Shown: in pieces, positions 1 through 8,483 of the stretch
Position numbering within the stretch: position 1 is the stretch's first letter
How the letters are laid out: each line of letters begins with the position of its first letter
Source: Actinomycetes bacterium
GTDB taxonomy: Bacteria; Actinomycetota; Humimicrobiia; Humimicrobiales; Humimicrobiaceae
Assembly: GCA_030603375.1 (NCBI GenBank)
Contig: JAUVXY010000013.1
Coordinates: 1-16,918, forward strand
Direction: 5' to 3'
Length of the DNA: 16,918 bases
Translations under genes and position numbers: made by a program
Notes under the pieces: generated by a model
What the model was told of the DNA's origin: nothing
The model's database searches: none
The model's input: only the letters and a program-made list of their open reading frames with translations

Positions 1-224
1 CACATAAATATTATCTATTCTATGTATTAGGTCACTACATTAGCATCCTATATAGAAAAAGCCCACTATACGGGGCTATGAGTACTTAAAAAAGGGGTAA
101 AATCAGGTGATTTTAGGTAAATTTATCGAAAGTTGGGTTAAGATTAAAAGTGGAATTTCTTTTAATCTTAACTATTTTGGTTTATTATCTTGTATGACTT
201 CACTTTTTGTAAAGAAAACACATA
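1..224. other. Non-coding lead-in with several hairpins
   Basis: No credible gene is visible before glmM. The stretch holds short inverted repeats: a 5-bp stem (60-64 with 73-77), a 7-bp palindrome around 99-114 (AAAATCA/TGATTTT) and a perfect 14-bp inverted repeat at 137-172, listed separately. They all lie upstream of the best promoter candidate for glmM, so they more likely belong to the end of an upstream transcript than to a glmM leader. No known riboswitch core was recognised. Confidence 0.4.
137..172 (+). terminator. Perfect 14-bp inverted repeat, possible terminator
   Basis: Positions 137-150 are the exact reverse complement of 159-172, with an 8-base loop at 151-158. The stem is AT-rich (three G-C pairs), and the following bases are T-rich but not a clean T-run. 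It could terminate an upstream gene lying outside the window, or be an operator or processing site. A terminator is the simplest reading; the weak T-tract and low-GC stem keep confidence low. Confidence 0.35.
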
Positions 225-230
225 TATAAT
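225..230 (+). promoter_or_regulatory. Candidate -10 box for glmM
   Basis: A perfect TATAAT lies 25 bases before the glmM ATG. No good -35 is present at 16-18 bases; the region 202-208 (T-rich) is the best available. In such AT-rich sequence a perfect -10 can occur by chance, so this is only a candidate. Confidence 0.35.
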
Positions 231-254
231 ATAAATAATTAAGAAAACAATAAA

Positions 255-1616
255 ATGAAGAATCTAAGAAAATTATTTGGTACAGACGGGATAAGAGGAG
301 TAGCAAACAAGGATTTAACAGTGGAGTTAGCATTAAAAGCAGGCAAGGCTGGCGCTAAATTTTTAATAGCTGATGACAGGAAGGGTAAAATAATTGTTGG
401 AAAAGATCCAAGACCATCTGGCGATTTCATTGAAAGCGCACTTGTAGCCGGCATTCTTTCAAATGGTAATGATGTTCTGCGAGCAGGCATAATAAGTACT
501 CCTGCTGTGGCCCTTCTGGTTAGAATATTGGATCTTGACGGAGGTATAATGATTTCTGCCTCACACAACCCTTTAGAGGATAATGGTATTAAGTTTTTTT
601 CAAAAAGCGGATTGAAACTTACAGATGAGCAAGAAAAAGATATAGAGCACTATATACTGACGCTTGACGGTACCGACAATAGCATAAACCCAACTGGTAC
701 AGGTGTGGGAAGATGCACTGACCTTAAGAATGCTCGTGATGTTTACCTTAACTATATTATTGAAAATTTTAATATGGATTTAAAAGGTCTAAGGGTAGCT
801 GTTGATTGTGCGAATGGCTCCTGCAGCGTTATAGTGCCAAAGGCCTTAAATGAAATGGGTGCCGAAGTGCTTAGCTTCAATACTGGGATAACCGGAGAAA
901 ACATAAATAATAATTGTGGATCAACGCATCCGGAGCATTTGCAAAAAATTGTACTTAAAAGCAGGGCTGATATTGGCTTTTCTTATGATGGAGATGGAGA
1001 TAGAGTTATAGCTTGTGACAGCAAAGGGAGGATTCTTAATGGCGATATTATAATGGCTCTCTGCGCTATTGGTATGTCTAAAAATGGAAAGCTTAAAAAT
1101 AATTGTGTTGTAACTACGATTATGGCTAATATGGGTTTCGATATCGCCATGGAACAAGAAGGGATAAAAGTATACAAAACAGAGGTTGGCGATAGATACG
1201 TACTGGAGAAAATGATTGCTGAAGATTGTGCATTGGGTGGAGAACAATCCGGGCATATAATTTTTAAGGATTTAAGCACGACAGGCGATGGCCTTATAAG
1301 TACTTTGGAGTTTTTGGAGATGATAATTAATAATAATTATAATATAGATGAAATTCACAAGATAATACCGGAGTATCCACAGATTTTAAAGAATGTTAAG
1401 GTGAAAAATAAAAAAGAAATAATGAACTGTGATTATGTCAAAATTAAAATTGCTGAAATAGAAAAAAAGTTAAAGGTCGATGGCAGGGTAGTTGTAAGAC
1501 CTTCAGGAACAGAACCAGTTGTAAGAGTAATGGCAGAAGCAAAGACTCTTAAAATGGCCGAAGAAGTAGTAGATGAGCTAATTGCTGCTATTGCAGAATG
1601 GAGCAATAAATCATAA
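255..1616 (+). CDS. glmM: Phosphoglucosamine mutase GlmM
   Basis: Interconverts glucosamine 6-phosphate and glucosamine 1-phosphate in the cytoplasm, feeding UDP-GlcNAc for peptidoglycan. The 453 residues match the usual 445-455 of the family. Visible signatures are the N-terminal LFGTDGIRG (7-15), the phosphoserine loop SASHNP (101-106, with Ser103 the expected phosphorylated residue), the Mg-binding DGDGDR (245-250), the sugar-specificity loop GGEQSGH (328-334) and the phosphate-binding RPSGTEPVVR (415-424). The ATG at 255 puts LFGTDGIRG at the usual distance from the N-terminus, but no clear Shine-Dalgarno precedes it. It lies 51 bases before glmS, the next enzyme of the same pathway, so the two are probably cotranscribed. 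Confidence 0.97.
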   Translation: MKNLRKLFGTDGIRGVANKDLTVELALKAGKAGAKFLIADDRKGKIIVGKDPRPSGDFIESALVAGILSNGNDVLRAGIISTPAVALLVRILDLDGGIMISASHNPLEDNGIKFFSKSGLKLTDEQEKDIEHYILTLDGTDNSINPTGTGVGRCTDLKNARDVYLNYIIENFNMDLKGLRVAVDCANGSCSVIVPKALNEMGAEVLSFNTGITGENINNNCGSTHPEHLQKIVLKSRADIGFSYDGDGDRVIACDSKGRILNGDIIMALCAIGMSKNGKLKNNCVVTTIMANMGFDIAMEQEGIKVYKTEVGDRYVLEKMIAEDCALGGEQSGHIIFKDLSTTGDGLISTLEFLEMIINNNYNIDEIHKIIPEYPQILKNVKVKNKKEIMNCDYVKIKIAEIEKKLKVDGRVVVRPSGTEPVVRVMAEAKTLKMAEEVVDELIAAIAEWSNKS

Positions 1617-1654
1617 TTTTGGCTTTGGAATATATATAAAGATGCTTAATTTAC

Positions 1655-1660
1655 AGGAGG
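1655..1660 (+). promoter_or_regulatory. Ribosome binding site fixing the GTG start of glmS
   Basis: A perfect AGGAGG lies seven bases before GTG at 1668. It selects this GTG as the start, which is required because the next codon (TGT) encodes the catalytic cysteine. Confidence 0.85.
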
Positions 1661-1667
1661 GTTTTAA

Positions 1668-3521
1668 GTGTGTGGGATTGTAGCATATATAGGTAATAAA
1701 AAATGTAAAAATATATTAGTAAATGGCCTCAAAAGATTGGAATACAGAGGATATGATTCTGCTGGGATTGCTATATTATGCAATGACAGCACCAGCGAAG
1801 GCGGCAATTGCCTGCACAGAGTTAAAGTTATAAAGAAGGCAGGTAAAATAGGGGCACTTGAAGACGAGTTAGAGAATATTGACATAGATGGGGTTTGTGG
1901 GATAGGTCACACAAGATGGGCAACACATGGTGAACCTACGGAAGTAAACGCTCATCCGCACACAGATTGCAGCGGGAATATTGCAGTTGTTCATAATGGA
2001 ATAATAGAAAATTATAGTGAGCTAAGGGAAATGTTAACAAAAAAGGGACATAAATTTGTCTCACAGACTGACACTGAGGTTCTGCCGCATCTTCTGGAGG
2101 AATATTATGATGGGGATTTACTGACTTCCATGCAAAAACTTGTAAAAAAGATAAAAGGCTCCGGTGCCGTAGTGGCAATATCAGGATATAACCATGAAGA
2201 AATTATAGGAGCCAGGATTGCAAGCCCTCTTGTTGTAGGTGTATCAAGGGATGGAAATTTTTTAGCTTCTGATATGCCTGCAGTTTTGGAGCATACAAGG
2301 AATTTTACCGTTTTAAATGATTATGAGACAGTAAGGCTGACAAAAGATAAGGTAGAAATTTTTGATCCCGAAGGTAAGTTAGTAAACAGGGAACCGTTTA
2401 AAATCAACTGGAGCATCTCCAGCGCTGAAAAGAGCGGATACGAAGATTTTATGCTAAAAGAGATATTTGAACAGCCTTACGGAGTTAAAGAGACTATGCG
2501 CGGAAGGATTACAGACGGCAGACTAAACTTTAGCGAGCTTAATTTAAGCACACAGCAAATTAAAAATTTAAAAAAAATACAAATTATTGCATGCGGCACA
2601 TCTTACCACACAGCACTTATAGGAAAACAAATTATTGAAAAGTGGGCCAAAATTCCAGTAGAAGTGGATTTTTCTTCTGAATACAGATACAGGGGTCCGC
2701 TTGTGGAAAGTGACTACCTGCTCATAGCCATAACTCAATCAGGTGAAACTATTGACACTCTCGCTGCTATAAGGGAAGCAAAAACTAAAGGTGCAAAGAT
2801 AGTGGCTATAACAAATGTTGTTGGAAGCACAATGGCAAGAGAATCAAGTTCAGTAATTTACACACATGCTGGTCCGGAAATAGGCGTATGCGCTACCAAG
2901 ACTTTTACTGCTCAAATAATAGTGATGTATCTTATGGGGCTTTATCTTGGTAAAATTAAAGGTTATATAGACGATGTAAAACTCAAAGAATTAATTGAAG
3001 AGTTAAATTTTATCCCTAACAAGATTCAAAATATATTAAACAGGGCTAACGATATTAAGCATATTGCCAATAAGACCTGCGGGCATACCTGCTTTTTATT
3101 TTTGGGAAGGATATATGGCTTTCCTATTGCACTGGAAGGTGCACTGAAACTAAAAGAGATTTCTTATATACATGCAGAAGGGTACCCTGCTGGAGAGATG
3201 AAACATGGCCCCATAGCCCTCACAGACAAACGCACGGTTGTAGTAGGGATAATTCCCGAGGATTTTGTTTATGAAAAAATATTAAGCAATATTCAGGAAG
3301 TAAAAGCAAGAAAGGCAACTGTGGTTGCTATAGCCACAGAGGGTGATAATAAGATAAAAGAATATGCAGATTATGTATTTTATGTTCCAAAAACTATGGA
3401 TGAATTGTACGGTATTTTAGCTGTTGTGCCTCTTCAGTTATATGCATATTACATAGCCAAAAATCATAACAGGAATGTAGATCAACCGCGAAATTTAGCC
3501 AAAAGTGTTACTGTGGAGTAA
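1668..3521 (+). CDS. glmS: Glutamine--fructose-6-phosphate aminotransferase GlmS
   Basis: Makes glucosamine 6-phosphate from fructose 6-phosphate and glutamine, the entry step to amino-sugar synthesis. At 617 residues it is slightly longer than the usual 600-610, with a small insertion near residues 38-50. It starts with GTG then Cys2, the N-terminal nucleophile of class II glutamine amidotransferases. HTRWATHG (81-88) and NGIIENY (110-116) complete that domain. Two SIS sugar-isomerase domains follow, with CGTSYHTA, the phosphate-binding TQSGETIDT, GEMKHGPIAL (ring-opening His) and the invariant C-terminal LAKSVTVE carrying Lys612. glmM lies 51 bases upstream, and the acpS ribosome binding site sits inside its last codons. 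The short gap leaves no room for the glmS ribozyme common in Gram-positive bacteria. Confidence 0.98.
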   Translation: MCGIVAYIGNKKCKNILVNGLKRLEYRGYDSAGIAILCNDSTSEGGNCLHRVKVIKKAGKIGALEDELENIDIDGVCGIGHTRWATHGEPTEVNAHPHTDCSGNIAVVHNGIIENYSELREMLTKKGHKFVSQTDTEVLPHLLEEYYDGDLLTSMQKLVKKIKGSGAVVAISGYNHEEIIGARIASPLVVGVSRDGNFLASDMPAVLEHTRNFTVLNDYETVRLTKDKVEIFDPEGKLVNREPFKINWSISSAEKSGYEDFMLKEIFEQPYGVKETMRGRITDGRLNFSELNLSTQQIKNLKKIQIIACGTSYHTALIGKQIIEKWAKIPVEVDFSSEYRYRGPLVESDYLLIAITQSGETIDTLAAIREAKTKGAKIVAITNVVGSTMARESSSVIYTHAGPEIGVCATKTFTAQIIVMYLMGLYLGKIKGYIDDVKLKELIEELNFIPNKIQNILNRANDIKHIANKTCGHTCFLFLGRIYGFPIALEGALKLKEISYIHAEGYPAGEMKHGPIALTDKRTVVVGIIPEDFVYEKILSNIQEVKARKATVVAIATEGDNKIKEYADYVFYVPKTMDELYGILAVVPLQLYAYYIAKNHNRNVDQPRNLAKSVTVE

Positions 3522-3528
3522 AATATTT

Positions 3529-3909
3529 ATGGGTATATATGCTATAGGGGTAGACATTTTAGAGGCAGAGAGGATTAAAGATACTATAGGCAGGTATCCT
3601 GGTTTTATAAAAAGGATATATACAGAAAATGAGATAAAATATTGTGAGAGCAAATTAAAAACCAAATATCTGCACTATGCTGTACGATTTGCAGCAAAAG
3701 AAGCTGTAGCAAAATCTTTGACTGAAGGGATTGGGAAAAACATTTCTTTTAAAGAAATAGAACTAAACAAAGAAAGTACCGGCGCTCCGTACATAAAGTT
3801 ATATGGGAATGCTCACAGATGGTGCAAAAAACTTAAAGTCAGGGAAATAAAAATTTCAGTTTCTATGACTGAAAAATATGCAGCAGCTTTTGCAACATCA
3901 ATTTTATAG
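3529..3909 (+). CDS. acpS: Holo-[acyl-carrier-protein] synthase AcpS
   Basis: Transfers 4'-phosphopantetheine from CoA to acyl carrier protein, activating fatty acid synthesis. The ATG at 3529 gives 126 residues, the normal size, and puts GVDILEAERI directly after the start; a longer in-frame start at 3505 lies inside glmS and is unlikely. Mg/CoA-binding residues are Asp9 in GVDI and Glu58 in RFAAKEAVAKS. The C-terminal strand reads SVSMTEKYAAA, where many Gram-positive homologues have SxSHT; E. coli AcpS also lacks that His, so this is not disabling. A GGAG at 3514-3517 inside the end of glmS is the likely ribosome site, suggesting translational coupling with glmS. Confidence 0.95.
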   Translation: MGIYAIGVDILEAERIKDTIGRYPGFIKRIYTENEIKYCESKLKTKYLHYAVRFAAKEAVAKSLTEGIGKNISFKEIELNKESTGAPYIKLYGNAHRWCKKLKVREIKISVSMTEKYAAAFATSIL

Positions 3910-4038
3910 TTTACCCACTTTGGTGATTGCGGAAATTTTGCAAGGTATAATGTTTTGTGTTGTTATCCATAAGCTGATTTATATTTTAGTTTTAATAAAG
4001 CAGTAAAATGGCAGATAAAAAAAGGAGAGAAAGTTAAG
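3910..4038 (+). promoter_or_regulatory. acpS-nnr gap with possible promoter
   Basis: This is the longest gap in the housekeeping block (129 bases). It contains a perfect TATAAT at 3946-3951 but no convincing -35 at the right distance. A purine-rich AAAGGAGA at 4021-4028 serves as the nnr ribosome site. No hairpin terminator was seen after acpS, so read-through plus an internal promoter is plausible. Confidence 0.3.
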
Positions 4039-5661
4039 ATGGAGCCTGATAGGATACTAAAAGGCAGCAGAGTGGCAGAAGTAGACAGAAAATGTATAAA
4101 CGATGGAATTGATTCAAAGCATCTTATGAATAATGCAGGCAGCAGCGTAGCTAAAATTATTATAGAAGATTTTAAAGGTAAAAAATTTGTCAGGGATGTA
4201 AAAGGGATTGTAGTTTGCGGTAGCGGAAATAACGGAGGAGATGGCTTTGTAGCTGCTGCGGATTTAATAAAATCCGGTATGGATATTAAAGTATTTTATA
4301 CATCTCTGCCTGAGAAGTTTAGCCCGGACTGCAAATATTATTTTAAAAAACTTGTCTCGGTGGGTGAAGATAAATTATTTTATTTGAATTTAAAAAATAA
4401 AGAAATAGAAGATATTTTTAGGAAAGAGTTGGCAAAATCCGATTTTATCGTAGATGCCATATTTGGCACCGGCTTACATGGAAAAGAGATCCATGGCCCC
4501 TCCAGGCAAATAATAGAAGACATAAATCAGGCTAAAAGAAAGAACGAGAATTTAACTATTTATTCTGTTGATATCCCTTCAGGAATAGACTCTGATAGTG
4601 CAAAGATTCTGGAGTGTGCGGTAAAAGCAGATGTTACAGTTACATTTGGCTGCAAAAAGCTGGGACTGGCAAATTATCCGGGAGCAGATTTTGCCGGTAG
4701 AGTTAAAGTAGCTGATATTGGGATACCTGATAAATATTTTAAAGAGTACGAACAAATTTTTGAGGCTGACCTAAGATGGGTGTCAGACAGGATACCGGAT
4801 AAAAAACCATGGACTTACAAACATGAAGTAGGGAAGCTTTTAGTGATAGCAGGGTCATTAGGACTTACAGGAGCAGCTGTAATGACATGCCTTGCAGCCA
4901 TGAGAGCAGGAGCTGGACTGGTAACGCTTGTTTGTCCGTGGGAGCTCAATGATATATTTGAGGAAAAATTAACAGAGGTAATGACATATCCTGTAGAGCA
5001 AACAGATGAAGTAACCATACACAGCGACTGTCTTGATGAAATCATAGGTTTGAGCGAAAGATTTGATGCTCTGGCAATTGGCCCCGGTCTTTCAAGAAAT
5101 CCTAAGACTATTTGTTTGGTAAGAGAACTTTTGAGCAAAATTAAAAAGCCAACAGTCCTTGATGCCGATGGCTTGTGCGCGCTTTCAGGTCCAAGGGAAA
5201 TAGGGAATGAAAAAGATCTTGACCTTTCACATGTAATAATCACGCCGCATGCTGGTGAACTGTCAGCAATACTGGGGAGGAATTCCATAGGTTTAGAAAG
5301 CAGGCTGGAGGCGAATGTAAAAGTGGCTAAAAAATATAAATTGACTTCAGTTTTGAAGGGAGCAGGAACTTTAATTACTAGCTCTAGTGGGAAAACTTTT
5401 ATTAATCCTACTGGTGATTGGGCGCTTGCAACAGCTGGCACCGGGGATATATTGACCGGTATAATTGGCTCTCTTCTATGTCAGGGAATGGGATTTTTGG
5501 ATAGTGCGGTATGTGGAGCTTTTATACATGGGAAGTCTTCTGATATAATGGTAAAAAATACCAGCAGAACATCTCTTATGGCTACGGATCTTCTGGAAGG
5601 GATAAAAAGTGTTTTTTTAGAAATAGAAAAAATAAAATATCATGGGAGCTATAAACTATGA
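4039..5661 (+). CDS. nnr: Bifunctional NAD(P)HX epimerase / ADP-dependent NAD(P)HX dehydratase
   Basis: Repairs hydrated, inactive NAD(P)H: the N-terminal YjeF domain epimerises R/S-NAD(P)HX and the C-terminal ribokinase-like domain dehydrates S-NAD(P)HX using ADP. The 540 residues match fused family members. Epimerase signatures are GSGNNGGDG (61-69), FGTGLHG (142-148) and DIPSGIDSD (178-186). Dehydratase signatures are KLLVIAGS (266-273), MRAGAGLVTL (288-297), IGPGLSRNP (347-355), LDADGL (374-379), TPHAGEL (402-408) and ATAGTGDILTG (464-474), with Asp470 the likely catalytic base. The acpS-nnr-alr neighbourhood is common in Gram-positive genomes. Its stop overlaps the next gene by four bases (ATGA). 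Confidence 0.95.
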   Translation: MEPDRILKGSRVAEVDRKCINDGIDSKHLMNNAGSSVAKIIIEDFKGKKFVRDVKGIVVCGSGNNGGDGFVAAADLIKSGMDIKVFYTSLPEKFSPDCKYYFKKLVSVGEDKLFYLNLKNKEIEDIFRKELAKSDFIVDAIFGTGLHGKEIHGPSRQIIEDINQAKRKNENLTIYSVDIPSGIDSDSAKILECAVKADVTVTFGCKKLGLANYPGADFAGRVKVADIGIPDKYFKEYEQIFEADLRWVSDRIPDKKPWTYKHEVGKLLVIAGSLGLTGAAVMTCLAAMRAGAGLVTLVCPWELNDIFEEKLTEVMTYPVEQTDEVTIHSDCLDEIIGLSERFDALAIGPGLSRNPKTICLVRELLSKIKKPTVLDADGLCALSGPREIGNEKDLDLSHVIITPHAGELSAILGRNSIGLESRLEANVKVAKKYKLTSVLKGAGTLITSSSGKTFINPTGDWALATAGTGDILTGIIGSLLCQGMGFLDSAVCGAFIHGKSSDIMVKNTSRTSLMATDLLEGIKSVFLEIEKIKYHGSYKL

Positions 5662-6125
5662 AAGAATTATTGGCAAAAGACATTATGGTGGGAAAAGTCA
5701 TTACCATTGGCAAGGATGCTTCAATAGGTGAGCTTTCCGATCTGCTTATTAACAACAAGATAAGCGGCGTGCCTGTAGTTGACAGCAGCGGTAAAATTTT
5801 AGGTATTGTTACTGAGGCAGATATAATAATAAAAGATGCCGATCTTCATTTCCCGAGGTACTTTAAACTTTTAGATGGGATTATTTATCTGGAAAGTTTT
5901 AGAAAATTCAAAAATAATTTAAAGAAACACCTTGGGTCAAGAGTAGAAGACATAATGACAGACAAGGTAAAAACTGTTGAAGAGGATACACCTGTTGGTG
6001 ATATAGCCAGTATGATGATAAACAACAATGTTAATAGAATTCCAGTAGTTGATAAAGACAAAAAAGTGATAGGAATAATTACGAGGAGAGATATAGTAAA
6101 ATCTATGATCGTGAAGGAAAAATAA
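5658..6125 (+). CDS. Two-CBS-domain protein
   Basis: A 155-residue protein made almost entirely of two CBS domains (about 7-60 and 97-151), each with the signature ISGVPVVD / VNRIPVVD followed by GIVTEADI / GIITRRDI. The linker (61-96) is basic and hydrophobic. Stand-alone CBS pairs usually bind adenine nucleotides such as AMP, ATP, NAD or SAM and act as sensors. There is no catalytic or DNA-binding domain, so its target is unknown. It overlaps nnr by four bases and has its own GGGAG ribosome site at 5644-5648, implying tight co-expression with the NAD(P)HX repair enzyme; a nucleotide-sensing role there is inference only. Confidence 0.9.
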   Translation: MKELLAKDIMVGKVITIGKDASIGELSDLLINNKISGVPVVDSSGKILGIVTEADIIIKDADLHFPRYFKLLDGIIYLESFRKFKNNLKKHLGSRVEDIMTDKVKTVEEDTPVGDIASMMINNNVNRIPVVDKDKKVIGIITRRDIVKSMIVKEK

Positions 6126-6152
6126 AAAAAGTATTCTTGCGGTAAATATTTT

Positions 6153-7334
6153 ATGCAAAATGATAACACCAGGGCAGAAAAGAGATCTGCCTGGGCAGAA
6201 ATAAGTCTAAAAAATCTTGCACACAACTTAAATGTTATTAAATCCTACGTCAGTTCGTCCCAAACTAAAATAATGGCGGTGGTCAAAGCTGATGCTTATG
6301 GGCATGGGGCCACTGAGATATCCAGACAAGCTATAGAGAGCGGAGCGCATGGGCTGGGCGTGTCTCTTGTAGAGGAGGGAGTTAAGTTAAGAAGGGTCAA
6401 TATAAGCGCTCCTGTGTATGTTTTGGGCGAGACTCCGCCTGCTGCCACAGAAGATGCAGTAAAATATGACCTGGTCTTATCCATTAATTCATATAGGATG
6501 GCTAAAATAATTTCCGAGAAATGTTCGTACCTGGGGAAAAATGCAGTGGTACATATAAATGTTGACACCGGCATGAACAGGGTTGGCATAAATTTTAAGG
6601 ACGCTGTTACTGAAATTATAAAAATAAATTCCATGACGGGTTTAAAAGTTGAAGGGGTATTTACACATTTTTCATGCGCACATCTAGAAGATAGTTCATA
6701 TACTAAGTCACAGTGGAGCAGATTTAGAAAAATTATTAAGGAACTAAAAAATAGCAAAGTTGATATAAAAACATTTCACTGTGCAAATAGTGCTGCCGCT
6801 CTGAGGCATAAAGAAACACATCTGGACATGGTAAGGACGGGTATTTCCATCTATGGGCTAAACCCTTTTGGCGAGGATTGCTGCAGATGGCTGGGCAGTG
6901 AAACTACAGGCATCCTGTCAAGTTTTAAGCCGGTACTAAGTTTGAAAGCTAAAATATCCTTTGTAAAAAAGATACCTGCCGGCCAGTGTATTTCTTACGG
7001 TTGTACTTTTAAAACTAAAAGAGAAAGTATTATAGCTACATTGCCTGTCGGCTATGCTGACGGATATTCAAGGCTTCTGTCCAATAAATCCAGAGTACTA
7101 ATTGGCGGGCAATTTGCGCCTGCAGTAGGTAATATTACAATGGATCAAATTATGGTAGATGTAACAGATATTGTTGGGGAAAAGTGTATTTCTGCAGAGA
7201 ATGAGGCAATTTTAATTGGCAAATCAAAAGGGGAAAAGATAACAGTGGATTCTATTGCAGATCTTATGGGAACAATAAATTATGAAGTGACATGTATGCT
7301 GAAAAATAGAATTCCAAAAATATATATAAAGTGA
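6153..7334 (+). CDS. alr: Alanine racemase
   Basis: PLP enzyme converting L-alanine to D-alanine for peptidoglycan. The 393 residues are in the normal range. Lys45 in VVKADAYGHG is the PLP Schiff-base lysine, and Tyr282 in ISYGCTF is the expected second catalytic base. HINVDTGMNRVG, THFSCA, and the C-terminal LPVGYADGY and VGNITMDQIMVDVT are further hallmarks. The start at 6153 places the usual RxxWAEISLxNL segment at residue 11; the site before it is weak (no clear Shine-Dalgarno). It lies 27 bases after the CBS gene. The frequently adjacent mazE/mazF toxin-antitoxin pair is not downstream here. Confidence 0.96.
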   Translation: MQNDNTRAEKRSAWAEISLKNLAHNLNVIKSYVSSSQTKIMAVVKADAYGHGATEISRQAIESGAHGLGVSLVEEGVKLRRVNISAPVYVLGETPPAATEDAVKYDLVLSINSYRMAKIISEKCSYLGKNAVVHINVDTGMNRVGINFKDAVTEIIKINSMTGLKVEGVFTHFSCAHLEDSSYTKSQWSRFRKIIKELKNSKVDIKTFHCANSAAALRHKETHLDMVRTGISIYGLNPFGEDCCRWLGSETTGILSSFKPVLSLKAKISFVKKIPAGQCISYGCTFKTKRESIIATLPVGYADGYSRLLSNKSRVLIGGQFAPAVGNITMDQIMVDVTDIVGEKCISAENEAILIGKSKGEKITVDSIADLMGTINYEVTCMLKNRIPKIYIK

Positions 7335-7431
7335 ACATTAGTGATGAGGGTGCAGGTGCTTTTAAAACAGAGTAATTTTGTACAGGCTATTTAAATTAAT
7401 AATTTTACAAAAATAAAGGAGATAGGATTAA

Positions 7432-8010
7432 ATGAAAGTAATTGGTTTTAACGGAAGTCCAAGAAAAAATGGAAACACGGCCACTGCAATAAAAGCAGTT
7501 TTTGCCGAGCTGGAGAAAGAAGGAATTGAGACTGAAATGGTTCAGGTGGGAGGAAAAAATATAAAAGGATGCAATGCCTGTGGTAGATGTAAAGACAATG
7601 GAGACGGTTTTTGTGTTATTGATGATGACATTGTTAACGATTGTCTTAAAAAGATGTATGAGTCCGATGGCGTAATTGTTGGCTCGCCTGTTTATTTTGG
7701 CTCGGTAACCCCGGAAGCAAAAGCACTAATAGATAGAGCCGGATATTGTGCAAGAGCCGGTGGATATTTACTGAAAAGAAAAGTCTGCGCAGCTGTAGCT
7801 GCTGCGAGGAGACAGGGCGCAGTTTCAGTATTTAATCAGATTAATAATTTATTTGTCTTAAATCAGGCTATAATACCATGCTCAATTTACTGGAATATGG
7901 GAATTGGCAAAGGTATCGGAGAAATAAAAAATGATGAAGAAGGGATGAAGACATTTAAGATTTTAGGAGAAAATATGGCATGGCTGCTTAAAAAAATTAA
8001 AAAAGATTGA
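7432..8010 (+). CDS. Flavodoxin-fold NAD(P)H-dependent reductase, iron-sulfur flavoprotein type
   Basis: A 192-residue flavodoxin-fold protein. The FMN phosphate loop GSPRKNGNT is at residues 8-16, and SPVYFGSVTPEAKALIDR is the second flavin-binding segment. Between them is a compact cysteine cluster C47-x2-C50-x2-C53-x7-C61, the pattern that binds a [4Fe-4S] cluster in iron-sulfur flavoproteins of anaerobes. Such proteins shuttle electrons in anaerobic metabolism or oxygen/radical detoxification, but the physiological partner is generally unknown. A good AAAGGAG site (7415-7421) precedes the ATG. It is separated by 97 bases from alr and 73 from the next gene, so operon membership is uncertain. 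Confidence 0.87.
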   Translation: MKVIGFNGSPRKNGNTATAIKAVFAELEKEGIETEMVQVGGKNIKGCNACGRCKDNGDGFCVIDDDIVNDCLKKMYESDGVIVGSPVYFGSVTPEAKALIDRAGYCARAGGYLLKRKVCAAVAAARRQGAVSVFNQINNLFVLNQAIIPCSIYWNMGIGKGIGEIKNDEEGMKTFKILGENMAWLLKKIKKD

Positions 8011-8083
8011 ACAGACAGTGTGTCGATGCCAGGATTGACAGAAATATCGGGAAATAGGAAAAATATTTAACAGAGGAGGGGTA

Positions 8084-8428
8084 ATGGGATCAGGAGAGAT
8101 TATAGTAGCAGATGCAGCTGATAATTTGTCTGCTGCTATAGGCAGTACTATCTTTGCTGGTTTGGCAAGTATATGGATATGTGCAGCAGTTATTGGTGGA
8201 CTGGTCAGTCTTTTTTTCTTAGTAATATGGATCATTGCTCTGGTAGATTGTGCCAGACGAAAACCAGAGGAATTTCCGGGTGACGGAGAAAACGCTAAAA
8301 CTATCTGGCTCGTAATTTTAATTGCAACATTTTTTGTTACCCAGATGAATGGCATAGCAGCAATTGTTTATTATTTTATGGTCATGAAAAAATGTCCAAA
8401 AATAAAAAATAATGTTAACATGCATTAA
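8084..8428 (+). CDS. Small two-helix membrane protein, PLDc_N-like
   Basis: A 114-residue membrane protein with two predicted transmembrane segments (about 30-55 and 73-100). The layout W-I-x-A-L-V-D-C-x-R-R, short hydrophilic loop, K-T-I-W-L-V, then G-x-x-A-I-V-Y-Y resembles the phospholipase-D N-terminal (PLDc_N) two-helix domain found alone or fused to membrane enzymes. There is no phospholipase catalytic domain. A GAGGAGG site at 8073-8079 supports the ATG at 8084. The next gene is a clear relative: both contain an FPGxGEN-x-KTIWLV loop. Function is not known. Confidence 0.7.
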   Translation: MGSGEIIVADAADNLSAAIGSTIFAGLASIWICAAVIGGLVSLFFLVIWIIALVDCARRKPEEFPGDGENAKTIWLVILIATFFVTQMNGIAAIVYYFMVMKKCPKIKNNVNMH

Positions 8429-8471
8429 ACTATTATAAAAAACGGTACTAATATTGACAACTGACTTAGCT

Positions 8472-8480
8472 AAGGGGGAA
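8472..8480 (+). promoter_or_regulatory. Ribosome binding site deciding the lipoprotein start
   Basis: The purine run AAGGGGGAA lies just before the ATG at 8484. It favours that ATG over an upstream TTG at 8454, and the shorter form begins with a proper basic lipoprotein signal (MRKLTMR). Confidence 0.7.
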
Positions 8481-8483
8481 AGA

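Noticed and set aside
3865..3900. AcpS with Met where many Gram-positive enzymes have His (SxSMT for SxSHT)
   Set aside because: E. coli AcpS also lacks this His, and the metal/CoA residues Asp9 and Glu58 are intact, so there is no reason to call it defective.
4815..5441. 208-codon open frame on the minus strand within nnr
   Set aside because: It is antisense to strongly conserved dehydratase motifs, lacks a ribosome site, and is a composition shadow of nnr.
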